Shown here piece by piece: positions 52,327-62,100 of a stretch of 64,000 bases of DNA. The DNA is taken from assembly GCA_964402925.1 (NCBI GenBank), contig CAYOED010000001.1, positions 75,019 through 139,018 on the forward strand, written 5' to 3'. A program made the position numbers and the translations under genes. Below the pieces are notes generated by a model. That model was not told the DNA's origin and did no database searches. It saw nothing but the letters and a program-made list of their open reading frames with translations. The stretch comes from Suilimivivens sp964402925. GTDB lineage: Bacteria > Bacillota > Clostridia > Lachnospirales > Lachnospiraceae. Each line of letters opens with the position of its first letter. Positions within the stretch are counted from its first letter, which is position 1.

Positions 52327-53931
52327 ATGGCATATGGTCTGCACGATTTGGAGCTTACAGGATTACAGATAAAAACAATTCTTTCAGTTCACATTCTTCA
52401 TAAACCCGGGGAGCATGGGAAAATGGAGCTCACAGCGGACCTTGGAGAAGAAAACGGAGATTTTCCAATTCAGGAGGCAAAAAGCTGTCAAAAGATAACT
52501 CTTTTTGAAAAACGGGATGAAAAAAGGAATCCGCTTTTTTGCGGTGTCATTACCGGACTGGAGGTACAAAGCGAAGGGAAAAGCTTTCATGTGAAGGTGA
52601 CCGCTTATACTTACAGTTATTTGATGGATATCAAAAAGAAATCCCGTTCTTTTCAAGATAGGTCTATGACCATGGGAGCGTTGGTGTCAGGAATTGTAAA
52701 GGAATATGGAGGGCAATGCCAGCTTTTATTTAACGACAGCGCCATAGGGGAGATTGCAGTACAGTATGATGAAACAGACTGGCACTTTATTAAAAGGATG
52801 CTGTCAACACGGCATATACCGTTAGCCTGCAGCGAGATTACAGACAGTGTGTGCCTATATCTGGGAACTGCCCGGATACCTGCAAAACAAGAAATCTTAT
52901 CGGTGGAAAAGGTATGGAAGGATATGGACGAACTGTCTTATTGGAAGGAGACAGGGGAAGACATACAGGATGAAAGCTTTATTATATACCAGTTAAAGCT
53001 GGATAACCATATAATGCTCTATGCAGATATAGATTTCAGAGGAAGAAGCCTGACGGCAGCAGAAGTAGAATATGCAACTATAGGAAGCACGGTGTATGAG
53101 TTCGTCACTCTGAGGAAGAAGACGGGAATCCTGCAAAAGACTATTTATCCGATGGAACTGGTGGGCAGCGCATTGGAGGGAACCATTCTAAATGTAAAAG
53201 GGGAAAAGGTACAAATTCATTTAAAGATAGATGACGGCAATCAAGGAAATGACTGTTACTGGTTTCCATTCTCAACGCCGTCTGCTTCTTCTGACGGAAG
53301 CGGCTGGTATTGCATGCCTGAAAAAGGAGATTTGGTGAGAGTCTATTTCCCATCCAAAAAGACAAGTGAAGCAATCGCAATCAGTGCAGTCAGCACTTAT
53401 AATCCGCCAATATCCGCAGCAAAAAACAGTACTCAGAGAAGCGTGGCAAATGAAGGAGGAAGCGGCAGTCCGGGAAGCAGCGTTTTTGTAGGAGAAAACT
53501 ACAGCGGTGCAACAGGAGGCGGATTTAGTACAAGTATGACAGGAGGGGCGGCAGTGGAAAATGCTGCCGCAATGACGCAGGCAGTAGCAGGAGGTACGAA
53601 AGATACCGGCAAAGACAAGATGAGCGACCCTGCCACAAAATATCTGCGTGTACCCAGCGGACAGGAAGTTAAACTTTCACCTAAAGGAATTGAGGTGATT
53701 TGCAGCAGCGGGAGTGCCAAGATAGAAATTTTAAAAAGCGGAAGAATCAACATTTCTGCTGAAAATAGCATTCGCATAAAAGCAAAATGCAATGTTATTT
53801 TGAATGCAAAATATACCACGAAGATACAGTGTAAGGAAAGAGCGTATCTGAAATCTCAAAGGGGCGGAAGCGTTGAACTGGACAAAAAAGGAAATTTGAA
53901 TATACAAGGTACGGAAGTCCATGTGAATTAA
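52327..53931 (+). CDS. VgrG-like spike protein 2
   Basis: 534 residues, same architecture as the spike at 50681: gp27-like N-terminal region, OB module with YWFPFSTPSASSDGSGWYCMPEKGD near residue 311, a Gly/Ser/Ala linker (about 360-430) and a C-terminal beta-helical part (AENSIRIKAKCNVILNAKYTT). Similar to spike 1 in the OB module but clearly diverged elsewhere. AAAGGAGGAG precedes ATG 52327. Distinct spike versions may carry different effectors or form mixed trimers. Confidence 0.85.
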   Translation: MAYGLHDLELTGLQIKTILSVHILHKPGEHGKMELTADLGEENGDFPIQEAKSCQKITLFEKRDEKRNPLFCGVITGLEVQSEGKSFHVKVTAYTYSYLMDIKKKSRSFQDRSMTMGALVSGIVKEYGGQCQLLFNDSAIGEIAVQYDETDWHFIKRMLSTRHIPLACSEITDSVCLYLGTARIPAKQEILSVEKVWKDMDELSYWKETGEDIQDESFIIYQLKLDNHIMLYADIDFRGRSLTAAEVEYATIGSTVYEFVTLRKKTGILQKTIYPMELVGSALEGTILNVKGEKVQIHLKIDDGNQGNDCYWFPFSTPSASSDGSGWYCMPEKGDLVRVYFPSKKTSEAIAISAVSTYNPPISAAKNSTQRSVANEGGSGSPGSSVFVGENYSGATGGGFSTSMTGGAAVENAAAMTQAVAGGTKDTGKDKMSDPATKYLRVPSGQEVKLSPKGIEVICSSGSAKIEILKSGRINISAENSIRIKAKCNVILNAKYTTKIQCKERAYLKSQRGGSVELDKKGNLNIQGTEVHVN

Positions 53932-53977
53932 AAGTAAATTATGCTGCAAAACAAGGTATGAGTGAAAGGATGAAGAG

Positions 53978-54904
53978 ATGACAAGAGAAGAAGCGTGGAA
54001 AAGATTTCAAGCTGCGCATCAAAAGCAACAGGAAGAATTGCGACAGACCTTTTGCGATAATTTGCCGGCAAGGATTGACGAATTGGAGCAGTGCATTTTT
54101 GATGCGTTTGAGGAAATTAGTCAGCAGGCAAAGGAACAAAAGAAAGAAGACTGTGTGTATTTTCTCTTTTCGCTACAGAGATATGATTTGCTGGAGAAAA
54201 AGGCAATTGTCCGGCTGGATGTGCTGGGAATGGAATGGTATCTGGATGAGGAGCCGTTGGCTGTTGATTTTGACACTACGTTTCTTTTTCAAGAGTATTT
54301 TGACTGGCAGGATGCGCTTCTTCTTGATATGCGGGAGTACATGGGAAAAGTAAATAAATATGATGTGGGTACATGGGTGCAGGATGAGATTATGGTATGT
54401 AACCAGCTAGTTGCCCAGATTCTGAGGTTTGTGCTTCGCAATCTGGAGCAGCAGGAAGTTTTTGACAGGATTGCAAAGCCGCCGTTTTGGATTGTACGCT
54501 GGGGAGAGTATAAAGATTACAGCGAAATCCTTGTTCAGCTAAAGCGTGATACGAGAGGTCAGGAGATATGGGAAGAGAGGCTGGGGCGTTATAAGCAGAA
54601 CCATAATATATTGACGGCGGATTATTGGTATCGGGAAAACTTGACAGGAGGGGACTGTCATGGGAAGAGCATGAATTTCATTGTTTTTGAAGAGTGCAGC
54701 TTAAAAGGAATCAACTTTAGCAGGGCAGATCTTACAGGAGCAAAGTTCTTAAAATGCAGAATTGAAGAGTGCAATTTTACAGATGCAAACCTCTATCAGG
54801 CAGTTTTTTCAAAAGAGGGATTTGAACCGGAGTGGTTTGATGAAAAGCAGCTGGAGGAAATTTTTGTTGTAGAAAAATTCGAGGAGGAGAAGGAAGAGAT
54901 ATGA
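53978..54904 (+). CDS. Pentapeptide-repeat protein
   Basis: 308 residues. N-terminal helical part (TREEAWKRFQAAHQKQQEELRQT), then at residues about 226-275 pentapeptide repeats with A(D/N)LXX pattern: NFSRADLTGAKFLKCRIEECNFTDANLYQAVF. The repeats form a right-handed quadrilateral beta helix. In this setting it lies between spikes and a PAAR-like gene, so it may be an effector adaptor or chaperone rather than a DNA mimic. Followed by an ATGA overlap. Confidence 0.82.
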   Translation: MTREEAWKRFQAAHQKQQEELRQTFCDNLPARIDELEQCIFDAFEEISQQAKEQKKEDCVYFLFSLQRYDLLEKKAIVRLDVLGMEWYLDEEPLAVDFDTTFLFQEYFDWQDALLLDMREYMGKVNKYDVGTWVQDEIMVCNQLVAQILRFVLRNLEQQEVFDRIAKPPFWIVRWGEYKDYSEILVQLKRDTRGQEIWEERLGRYKQNHNILTADYWYRENLTGGDCHGKSMNFIVFEECSLKGINFSRADLTGAKFLKCRIEECNFTDANLYQAVFSKEGFEPEWFDEKQLEEIFVVEKFEEEKEEI

Positions 54905-55425
54905 ACCGTTATTTTTTTATGGATCAGGATAATACTCTGATGGATGTAATTGGTCTTAGGGATTTTGATATTTACGGGAAACGTCATATCTTCACATGGA
55001 AAGATGCAGAAAAGATAAATGATGTCACCCCATTATATCTGGATGAGTCTAAAGGGGAATGTGCCCCGGATTTTATGAAAAGTCCGGTATATATGATATC
55101 CGAAATGGTAAAAAAGGTAATCGATATGTATGAGGACGATATGACATTCAAAAAGATTGCGCTGATTCATAAAACGGAAGAGAGAGAACTCGTCTATTTT
55201 CATCTGCTCTTAAAAGAAATAGAAGCGCTTGATGAAGCTACTGAATATTATCCCAATGGAATGGAAAAGAGGTTGTGCTTAAACAGAAGAAAGATTGGCA
55301 ATCACAAGATATTCCTGCTTGCAGACAGCAAGATTATGCTTCCGGTAATAAGTCTGGAGGTAGTAGAAAGTCTGTTAAGACGCCATGTAATGGGGATTAT
55401 GTTTAAAGAAATCGAGGTGATATAA
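54901..55425 (+). CDS. Imm11/DUF1629-like protein, candidate effector adaptor
   Basis: 174 residues. Ends CLNRRKIGNHKIFLLADSKIMLPVISLEVVESLL, which resembles the C-terminal half of imm11/DUF1629-type proteins; a weak match. Such proteins occur in type VI and Rhs loci as adaptors or immunity proteins. ATG 54901 overlaps the previous stop by 4 bases and the PAAR-like gene begins right after its stop, so all three are tightly coupled. Confidence 0.6.
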   Translation: MNRYFFMDQDNTLMDVIGLRDFDIYGKRHIFTWKDAEKINDVTPLYLDESKGECAPDFMKSPVYMISEMVKKVIDMYEDDMTFKKIALIHKTEERELVYFHLLLKEIEALDEATEYYPNGMEKRLCLNRRKIGNHKIFLLADSKIMLPVISLEVVESLLRRHVMGIMFKEIEVI

Positions 55426-55902
55426 ATGGCAGGCATTGATGAAACTTATATCGTACATTGTGCGCAGACATTCTGTGATTATGGGATGCGTGTAAGTAAG
55501 CTGGTTCTTGAAGACAGTCATGGGGTCTTTTTGAAAAAACTGGCACAGGTCACTGTTAAGGACTGTAAATCTGAAAATGTAATTTGCTTCGGAGGGTGTC
55601 TGAGCCCGGAAAATCCTAAGACGATAGAAGCAGCCAAGAAGATGGCGAGGGAAGTGGCACAAAATACGGATGTAAATTATGAAGAACAGGTGGAAGAAAT
55701 CTTTATGCTGGAATCAGAGAATGGAAAAAAGTATATGGCGTGTTATGGGGAGTGTATCCCCGAGATTGTATCTGTGAAGTGGGACAAGGAAAAGGAAGAT
55801 GTTTATGTAGAGCCGGGAAAGAAGGCATTGATTGGACCGGCTACACTCACTTGTAAATATGGCGGGATCATAAAAATCAGCGATTCAGGACAGCCAGAAT
55901 AA
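55426..55902 (+). CDS. PAAR-like (DUF4280-like) spike-tip protein
   Basis: 158 residues. C-terminal GPATLTCKYGGIIKI is the characteristic Cys/Gly turn of DUF4280/PAAR-like tip proteins, and earlier Cys residues (YIVHCAQTF, VICFGGC, MACYGECI) could bind metal. PAAR tips sharpen the VgrG spike and anchor effectors. It starts directly after the previous stop and precedes the VgrG-Rhs gene, as expected for a tip used with that spike. Confidence 0.75.
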   Translation: MAGIDETYIVHCAQTFCDYGMRVSKLVLEDSHGVFLKKLAQVTVKDCKSENVICFGGCLSPENPKTIEAAKKMAREVAQNTDVNYEEQVEEIFMLESENGKKYMACYGECIPEIVSVKWDKEKEDVYVEPGKKALIGPATLTCKYGGIIKISDSGQPE

Positions 55903-55947
55903 GGTTAATCCATTAATGGAAGGAAGTCAAGGAGGAAGAGTCGGACC

Positions 55948-58900
55948 ATGATGTTAGCATACCACAATCTGGATATTGAAATACAGGCGGAGGGGATCAT
56001 CAGTATTGATTCCCTTCATATCAAGCAGAGGCTGAATGACCATGGAAGGGTCAGGGTAAAGGCAATAGTAGAAGAAGAGCGGGCAATGGAGATTGTAGAG
56101 CATACTGTAAGCAGCCTTGCTATCCGCATCAGCCGCAATGATGAGAAAAAGCAGACCATTTTTTGCGGAAAGATTGAAGAAATCCGGGCAGAGAAGGAAA
56201 ATGGTTTGTTCTATTTGTACATGGATTTCGCCGGATATACTAGAGAATGGGATTTAACAGATAAAAGCCAGAGTTTTTGCAGGGGAAATGATACTTATGA
56301 ACAGATTCTGACAAAAGTACTGGCAGAGTATGGAAAGGCTCAGATAAGGGATGAAGTGACAGAAGGCGCGTTGATTCCAAGTATGCTGATGCAGTATGAG
56401 GAAACGGACTGGTGCTTCTTAAAGCGGCTTGCCAGTCATTTTTCCACATATATCCTTGCAGACAATACCGCAGAATATGGCAAGGCATATTTTGGAATTC
56501 CTCACATGGATTATGGCACTGTGTTAGAAGAGGAAGAGTATACTCTGCTCAAAAGTAAAGAACGATATAAAAAGCTGAGGGATGGCGGTGATATCATGCC
56601 TCAGGAGATGATGTGCTGGCGGTTGCAGAGCCGCAGACATATGATGTTTGGCGAACAGGTCATGTTAGGGTATATAGAGACTGTGGTGACATCAGTTGAC
56701 ATAAGAACAGAGCGAGGTGACCTTGTCTACGAATATGAACTCTCCAGAAGAAAAGGAATCCTTACGGACAGAGAGTCAAATCCAAGAATCTTTGGTATGA
56801 GCATACCGGCAACTATAAAGGAAAGAAAAGGAAATCAGGTCAGAGTGCATCTGGATATAGATTCGTCTTATGAGGCTTTCGATGATCTTAAGTGGTTCAC
56901 CTATGCCATAGAAACCAGCAACTTTTACTGTATGCCGGAGGAAGGAAGCAGAGTACACGTTTATTTTCCGGGACATGAGGAACAGAGCGCCATGGCGGTT
57001 CATGCCTTGAGGACGGGAGAAAATTCCGGCGGTATAAGCGCAAGGAGCGGAAGCCGGAGCAGCGGAACTGACAACGAATATGCATCCAATGACAGCGGCG
57101 GAAGTTCCGCAGGCGGCTCGGCTGGAAATTCAGAAATCAGTGTCTGGGCGGGCAACAACTCTGGTAATGGGGGAAATGCGCCTTTAGGAGGCACTATAGA
57201 AACTGCGGCAGGTATGGAAGCAGCCGCAGCAGAAGCAGAGAAGGAGGAGCCTGCGGAAGAAAAGGATCCTGATTATAAGGTGTTTTCGGATCCCAGCGGT
57301 TCTTATATGGAACTGGCACCTTATGGGATTACTTTTTCACCGGGAAGCGGATTGTCGGAAATGAAGCTGCGGAAGGCAGGAATCCTGTCCCTGTCAGGGC
57401 TTTCCTTTAATTTCTTCAGCAACCGGAATAATATCTTCATAGGATTAGGAAATCCGGGAAGTGTAAAAACAGTTTATGTGAAGGCGGAAGAGAGCATCCG
57501 GCTGTCTACAACAAATGGGGACAGCCAGATTGTAGTGAACGAAGAGATTAATATCATATCTGCCTTTGTGCGCATGGATGCAGAATTAAAGAACCCGGCA
57601 CTGCCCTCTGCCAGTCAGGTACGTGCCAGCCTGACAGCCACTGATGCATTCATGCGTGCAGTAAGAAATATGGATTCCAAAACAGCTTTGACACAAATGG
57701 CAAATGAATATAAGGAGGCGCTTGCGCAGAAGGAGGCAGAGGCAAAGTGGAAGATTGCAGGAGGAGTTTGCGACGTGCTTGTAGTAATTGGCGGAGTGGC
57801 ATTAATGGCATTCACCGCCGGAGCAGGGACACCAGTAGCAGCAGTCGCTATTGCTGCTGCTACTGGTTCGTTTGCGACTGTATCGGGCATATCAGATATT
57901 TCAGAAGGGGTCAGTGACCTGAATAAAGTGAAAAATGGAGATCTGTCTCCATCCATTAACATGATGCGGGATGGTCTGTTTGGAGGAAATGAGGATATTT
58001 ATGAAATTACAAAAAGCGTCAATATGATTATATTCAGTGTAGTCACTTGTAAAGTAATTAGAATTAACCTTGCATCTGCCGCAAATGTGGAAACTACAAG
58101 TGCTCTTATAAGCACTTTGCAAAAAGCAGAGAAGTTCCGAAAAGAACACAAGACGGCTCTAACTATCTTTAATTGCACTCAGGATTTTGCATCAGCATGC
58201 TATGAAGACTATCAGAATACAGGTTCTCTTGACGCTAAGAACGTGATAGCCAATATGGGGGCAAGCAGCCTGAAGGGGGCTGCCATGTCCACTTTGCGGA
58301 TTCATGGTGAAGACCCGAATATTTATATTGATATTGCAAGAAAAATCGGCAACGGTTTTATTGAAACTGTGGCAGGAATGACAATCGATGCTGTCAAATG
58401 CGATCTTACAGGATATACTTTTGATTCAGTGGAAAGCTTCCAGCAGAATATGCGGATGGCCACAATTACAGAGATGATAATCGCAGACCCGGTAGATGCC
58501 GTGTCGGGAAGCTTCCTTATCACGGAAGCAGACATCCTCCTGCCGGATGTGAGGGAATCCATCCGTTTAGAGCGCAGCTACAGTTCCACCCGGATGGGGA
58601 GCGGGTGGCTGGGAAAGGGATGGCGCTTTACCTATGAAGGGAAATTGTACATAGACGGTGATATCATCCACGGACAGCTGCCGGACGGATTTTGTGCCGC
58701 TTTCCGGTATACGGAAGAAGGCTTCGCGGATATCTTGGGGAATGGCAGGTACGTCCTCGCACGGGAAATCGGAATGGTGGAATGGGTCATTGCAGACTGC
58801 CACCAGCATAAGAGATACTGCTATACGAAAGAGGGACTCCTTACAGCGGTAATTGACAGGAACGGACAGAGTCTCATCCTATCCTATCAGGACGGGCTGT

Positions 58901-59103
58901 TATGCCGGATGCAGACGGCCCTTGGATATACGGTGGATTTTGAATTCAGGGACGGAAGACTGTCATCCATGAAGGATGACATGGGAAGAAGTCTTCAGTA
59001 CAGGTATGTGGATGGTCTGCTGACAGAAGTGATTCACATGGATGGAGGAGTGAGCGCGTACCAGTATTCAGAGGAAGGGTATCTGATCCGTCCTATTGAC
59101 TAG
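55948..59103 (+). CDS. VgrG-Rhs fusion, N-terminal part (ends at in-frame amber)
   Basis: As written 1051 residues. Residues 1-350: VgrG-like gp27/OB region (WFTYAIETSNFYCMPEEGSRVHVYFPG near 313), 357-418 Gly/Ser/Asn linker, 440-540 beta-helical needle part, 590-700 a Gly/Ala-rich hydrophobic helix pair (VVIGGVALMAFTAGAGTPVAAVAIAA) like the pre-toxin translocation segment of Rhs proteins, about 848-910 a DUF6531-like Rhs opening (DPVDAVSGSFLITEADILLP...GSGWLGKGWRF), and first YD repeats. It stops at TAG 59101-59103, but the same frame continues in register as Rhs (TGLTYLVNEYDGRGRV). The stop therefore interrupts a single gene running to 63519. AAGGAGGAAGAG precedes ATG 55948. Confidence 0.82.
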   Translation: MMLAYHNLDIEIQAEGIISIDSLHIKQRLNDHGRVRVKAIVEEERAMEIVEHTVSSLAIRISRNDEKKQTIFCGKIEEIRAEKENGLFYLYMDFAGYTREWDLTDKSQSFCRGNDTYEQILTKVLAEYGKAQIRDEVTEGALIPSMLMQYEETDWCFLKRLASHFSTYILADNTAEYGKAYFGIPHMDYGTVLEEEEYTLLKSKERYKKLRDGGDIMPQEMMCWRLQSRRHMMFGEQVMLGYIETVVTSVDIRTERGDLVYEYELSRRKGILTDRESNPRIFGMSIPATIKERKGNQVRVHLDIDSSYEAFDDLKWFTYAIETSNFYCMPEEGSRVHVYFPGHEEQSAMAVHALRTGENSGGISARSGSRSSGTDNEYASNDSGGSSAGGSAGNSEISVWAGNNSGNGGNAPLGGTIETAAGMEAAAAEAEKEEPAEEKDPDYKVFSDPSGSYMELAPYGITFSPGSGLSEMKLRKAGILSLSGLSFNFFSNRNNIFIGLGNPGSVKTVYVKAEESIRLSTTNGDSQIVVNEEINIISAFVRMDAELKNPALPSASQVRASLTATDAFMRAVRNMDSKTALTQMANEYKEALAQKEAEAKWKIAGGVCDVLVVIGGVALMAFTAGAGTPVAAVAIAAATGSFATVSGISDISEGVSDLNKVKNGDLSPSINMMRDGLFGGNEDIYEITKSVNMIIFSVVTCKVIRINLASAANVETTSALISTLQKAEKFRKEHKTALTIFNCTQDFASACYEDYQNTGSLDAKNVIANMGASSLKGAAMSTLRIHGEDPNIYIDIARKIGNGFIETVAGMTIDAVKCDLTGYTFDSVESFQQNMRMATITEMIIADPVDAVSGSFLITEADILLPDVRESIRLERSYSSTRMGSGWLGKGWRFTYEGKLYIDGDIIHGQLPDGFCAAFRYTEEGFADILGNGRYVLAREIGMVEWVIADCHQHKRYCYTKEGLLTAVIDRNGQSLILSYQDGLLCRMQTALGYTVDFEFRDGRLSSMKDDMGRSLQYRYVDGLLTEVIHMDGGVSAYQYSEEGYLIRPID

Positions 59104-59121
59104 ACAGGGCTCACCTACCTT

Positions 59122-62100
59122 GTGAATGAATATGATGGTAGGGGGAGAGTGACGTCGCAGACCCTTGCAAACGGGGATATCTACAGGATAACCTATTACG
59201 ACAGGGAAAGGAAGGTCTGCATGGAATACAGCGCCTGTCCCGGGGAGAGGCAGTATTTCTATAATGAGAAGAATGCCGTCAGCATGGTCGTTTATCCTGA
59301 CGGAAGCAAGAAGACCTTCGAGTATGATGCAAACGGCAGCCGTATCCGGGAGACGGACCGGCTTGGAAGAAGCACCTGCTGGACATATGACAGCCATGGG
59401 CGCATGATAAGGGAGATCAGACCGGAAGGGCTGGAGACAGAATACGTCTATGACAGGGCAGGTGACCTTGTATGCGTCCGTGACAATGGAGGGCGGGAAA
59501 AGCTGCTCTGCTATGATGTCTGCCATAACCTGACCCGGAGGAAGGAAAAGACGGCGGAAGGACACTATATCGAAGAGGAGTACAGCTATGACCGCATGGG
59601 GCGGCTCATACAGGAAACCGATGGGGAAGGTCACAGCACCATTTACCGTTATGAGGAGGACAGCGCTTATCCTTCTGCCACAGTCTACAGCGACGGCAGT
59701 GAACTCAAATGTGAATACAGCAGGGACGGAAGGCGGCTCACAGAGGATGACGGGGCAGTCAGGTGGGAGTACGCCTATAACAGGGGCGGCTACCGTACCA
59801 TGGAGCGTGACGGGGAAGGAAATGAGACCCATTTCCTGTATGACGGGATGGGAAGGAAGCTTGCCATGTATATGCCCCGGCAGTGGAAGGAAAAGAACGG
59901 AAAGCGTACGGATTACCGGTATGACTTCCTGAACCGCCTGACCGATACCGTTTATGCCGACGGCAGTCATGAGAGGCTGCTGCGTGACGGGGAGGGCAAC
60001 ATACTGAAGAGGGTCCACCCCAATGCCTATGATGAAAAGACAAAGGACGGGGAAGGAACCGTCTATGATTATGACCTGGATAACAGGCTCATCCGTATCC
60101 ATTATCCTGACGGCGGAGTGGAGAGGTTCTTCCATGATGCCGCAGGGAACAGGAGCAGGCATGTGCTGCCGGAGCAGTATGAAGAGTCATCAGATGACGG
60201 GAAAGGCTGGACCTATACCTATGATGATGGGAACCGCCTTACCACAGTCACCGGACCCGACGGCATAGTAGAGAAGACCTATGCCTACGATCTGTGGGGA
60301 AACTGCGTCCGGGAGACAGATGCGAAGGGATGCAGCGCTTATTATGCCTATGATCTTGCGGGAAGACCCATCAGGGAGCTTGTGCCTGTGGGTGAGGACA
60401 CAGAAAAGGTCAGCTACCGGATGACATCTTACATATATGATGATAATGGGAACCGTATAAAGGAAATAAGGCATGGCGGAAGCTATGGGGCAGAAGGGCA
60501 GCTCCTTACGGAAGGGGAAGACCTGACGCTGACCTTTGCGTATGATGCAAGGAACCGGCTGGTGCGGGTGGAAGACGGTCTGGGGGCAAGGGTATCCTAC
60601 CGGTATGATGCAAGGGGGAACCGGACCGGCGAGGAGCAGGTGGTCAGGAGCGGGGACGGAGCCGCAGGGCGGACAGTCCTTAAGAAGATCCTGTACAGCT
60701 ATGACAGGGCAGGAAGGCTGGCAGAGAAAAAGGAATTCCTTGACAGCGGATTTGAGGAGAAGGCATCTGCATCAGATGTGGCAGTGACCAGATACTGTTA
60801 TGATGAAAACGGCAACCGGACAGGCATCATAACCCCGGAAGGCTACCGGATTAGCCGAAGCTATGACGACAGGGACAGGCTCATCACTGAGAGGGTGGAG
60901 GATAAGGCAAACGATATCGACAGGATTACTGTCATTTCTTACGATAAAGCTGGAAATATCACTGCCGTGAGACAGGAAGGCAGGGACGGGACGGCAAGGG
61001 AGATTTCCTATGGCTATGACCTGAAGGACAGGCTGGTTCATGCGGGAGAGCTTGACGGCCTTGTATTCGAACTGTCCTACGATAAGAATGACAGGAGAAA
61101 AGAGCAGAGACAGCTCCTGCCCATGGACGGGAAATGCTATGGGAAAACAGAGTATGGATATGATATACGCGGAAATCTTCTGGAATATTACAGGGACGGC
61201 ATCCTGCTGGAGCAGAACAGATATGATGTCCGCGGCAACCGTATCCAGAGAAGGGACGGTGACGGTATCGGAGTAAGCTGCCGTTACGGTCTGCAGGATG
61301 AACGGTTAGAAACTTTTACATCAAACAGCCAGCAAGAAGGGAAAGCAGTCCAGAAGCTAACCTATGATGCAAGAAGCAGGATTACGGGAGTGGAGGATGG
61401 ATGCGGCGGAAAAACACGCTACAGCCTTGACGGCTGGGGCAGGATCACAGCTGTCAGCAATGCAGAGGGCGGACAGGAGAAGTATGCCTATGACCAGGCG
61501 GGCAATATCACGGAGACTGTGGATGCCAGAGGCGGAAAAATCCGCTATGCCTACAACAGTCAGGGAAAGGTCTGCGCCATCACGGACCAGAGCGGGAATA
61601 CGGAGACCTTCCGGTATGACAGGGAAGGCAGGCAGATACAGCACACGGACCGCAGGGGGACGATAACAGAGACCAAGTATAACGTATACGGACAGCCTGT
61701 ACTGCAGGTCTGCACGGATAAAGAGGGGAACCGCCACGTGATGGGGACGTGGGAGTATGATGACTTCGGACAGCTGAAGAAATCTGTGGCGGGAGGCTTC
61801 TGCTATACCTATATATACAGGCCGGACGGGAAGCTGCTTAAGAAATGGAGCAGTGGGAAACTCATGGTATCCTGCACCTACTATAAGGATGGTACATTGA
61901 AAAGCCTTACGGATGTGAGCGGGAAGACAGTCTATTACGGTTATGACAGTAATGGAAGACTTGCAAGCCTTACAGACGAGAGCGGCAGGATACATACAGA
62001 ATATCGTTATACAGCGGCAGGAAGATTAAAGGAAATCAGGACGCAGGAGGGCTTCTGTGCTACATACGAATATGACACAGAGGGAAATCTTTCCCATCTG

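Noticed and set aside
59101..59103. Amber recoding (pyrrolysine or amber-as-Gln code)
   Set aside because: Several ordinary genes in the window end with TAG (uvrB, flgG, glmM, leuA), and no Pyl genes are visible.
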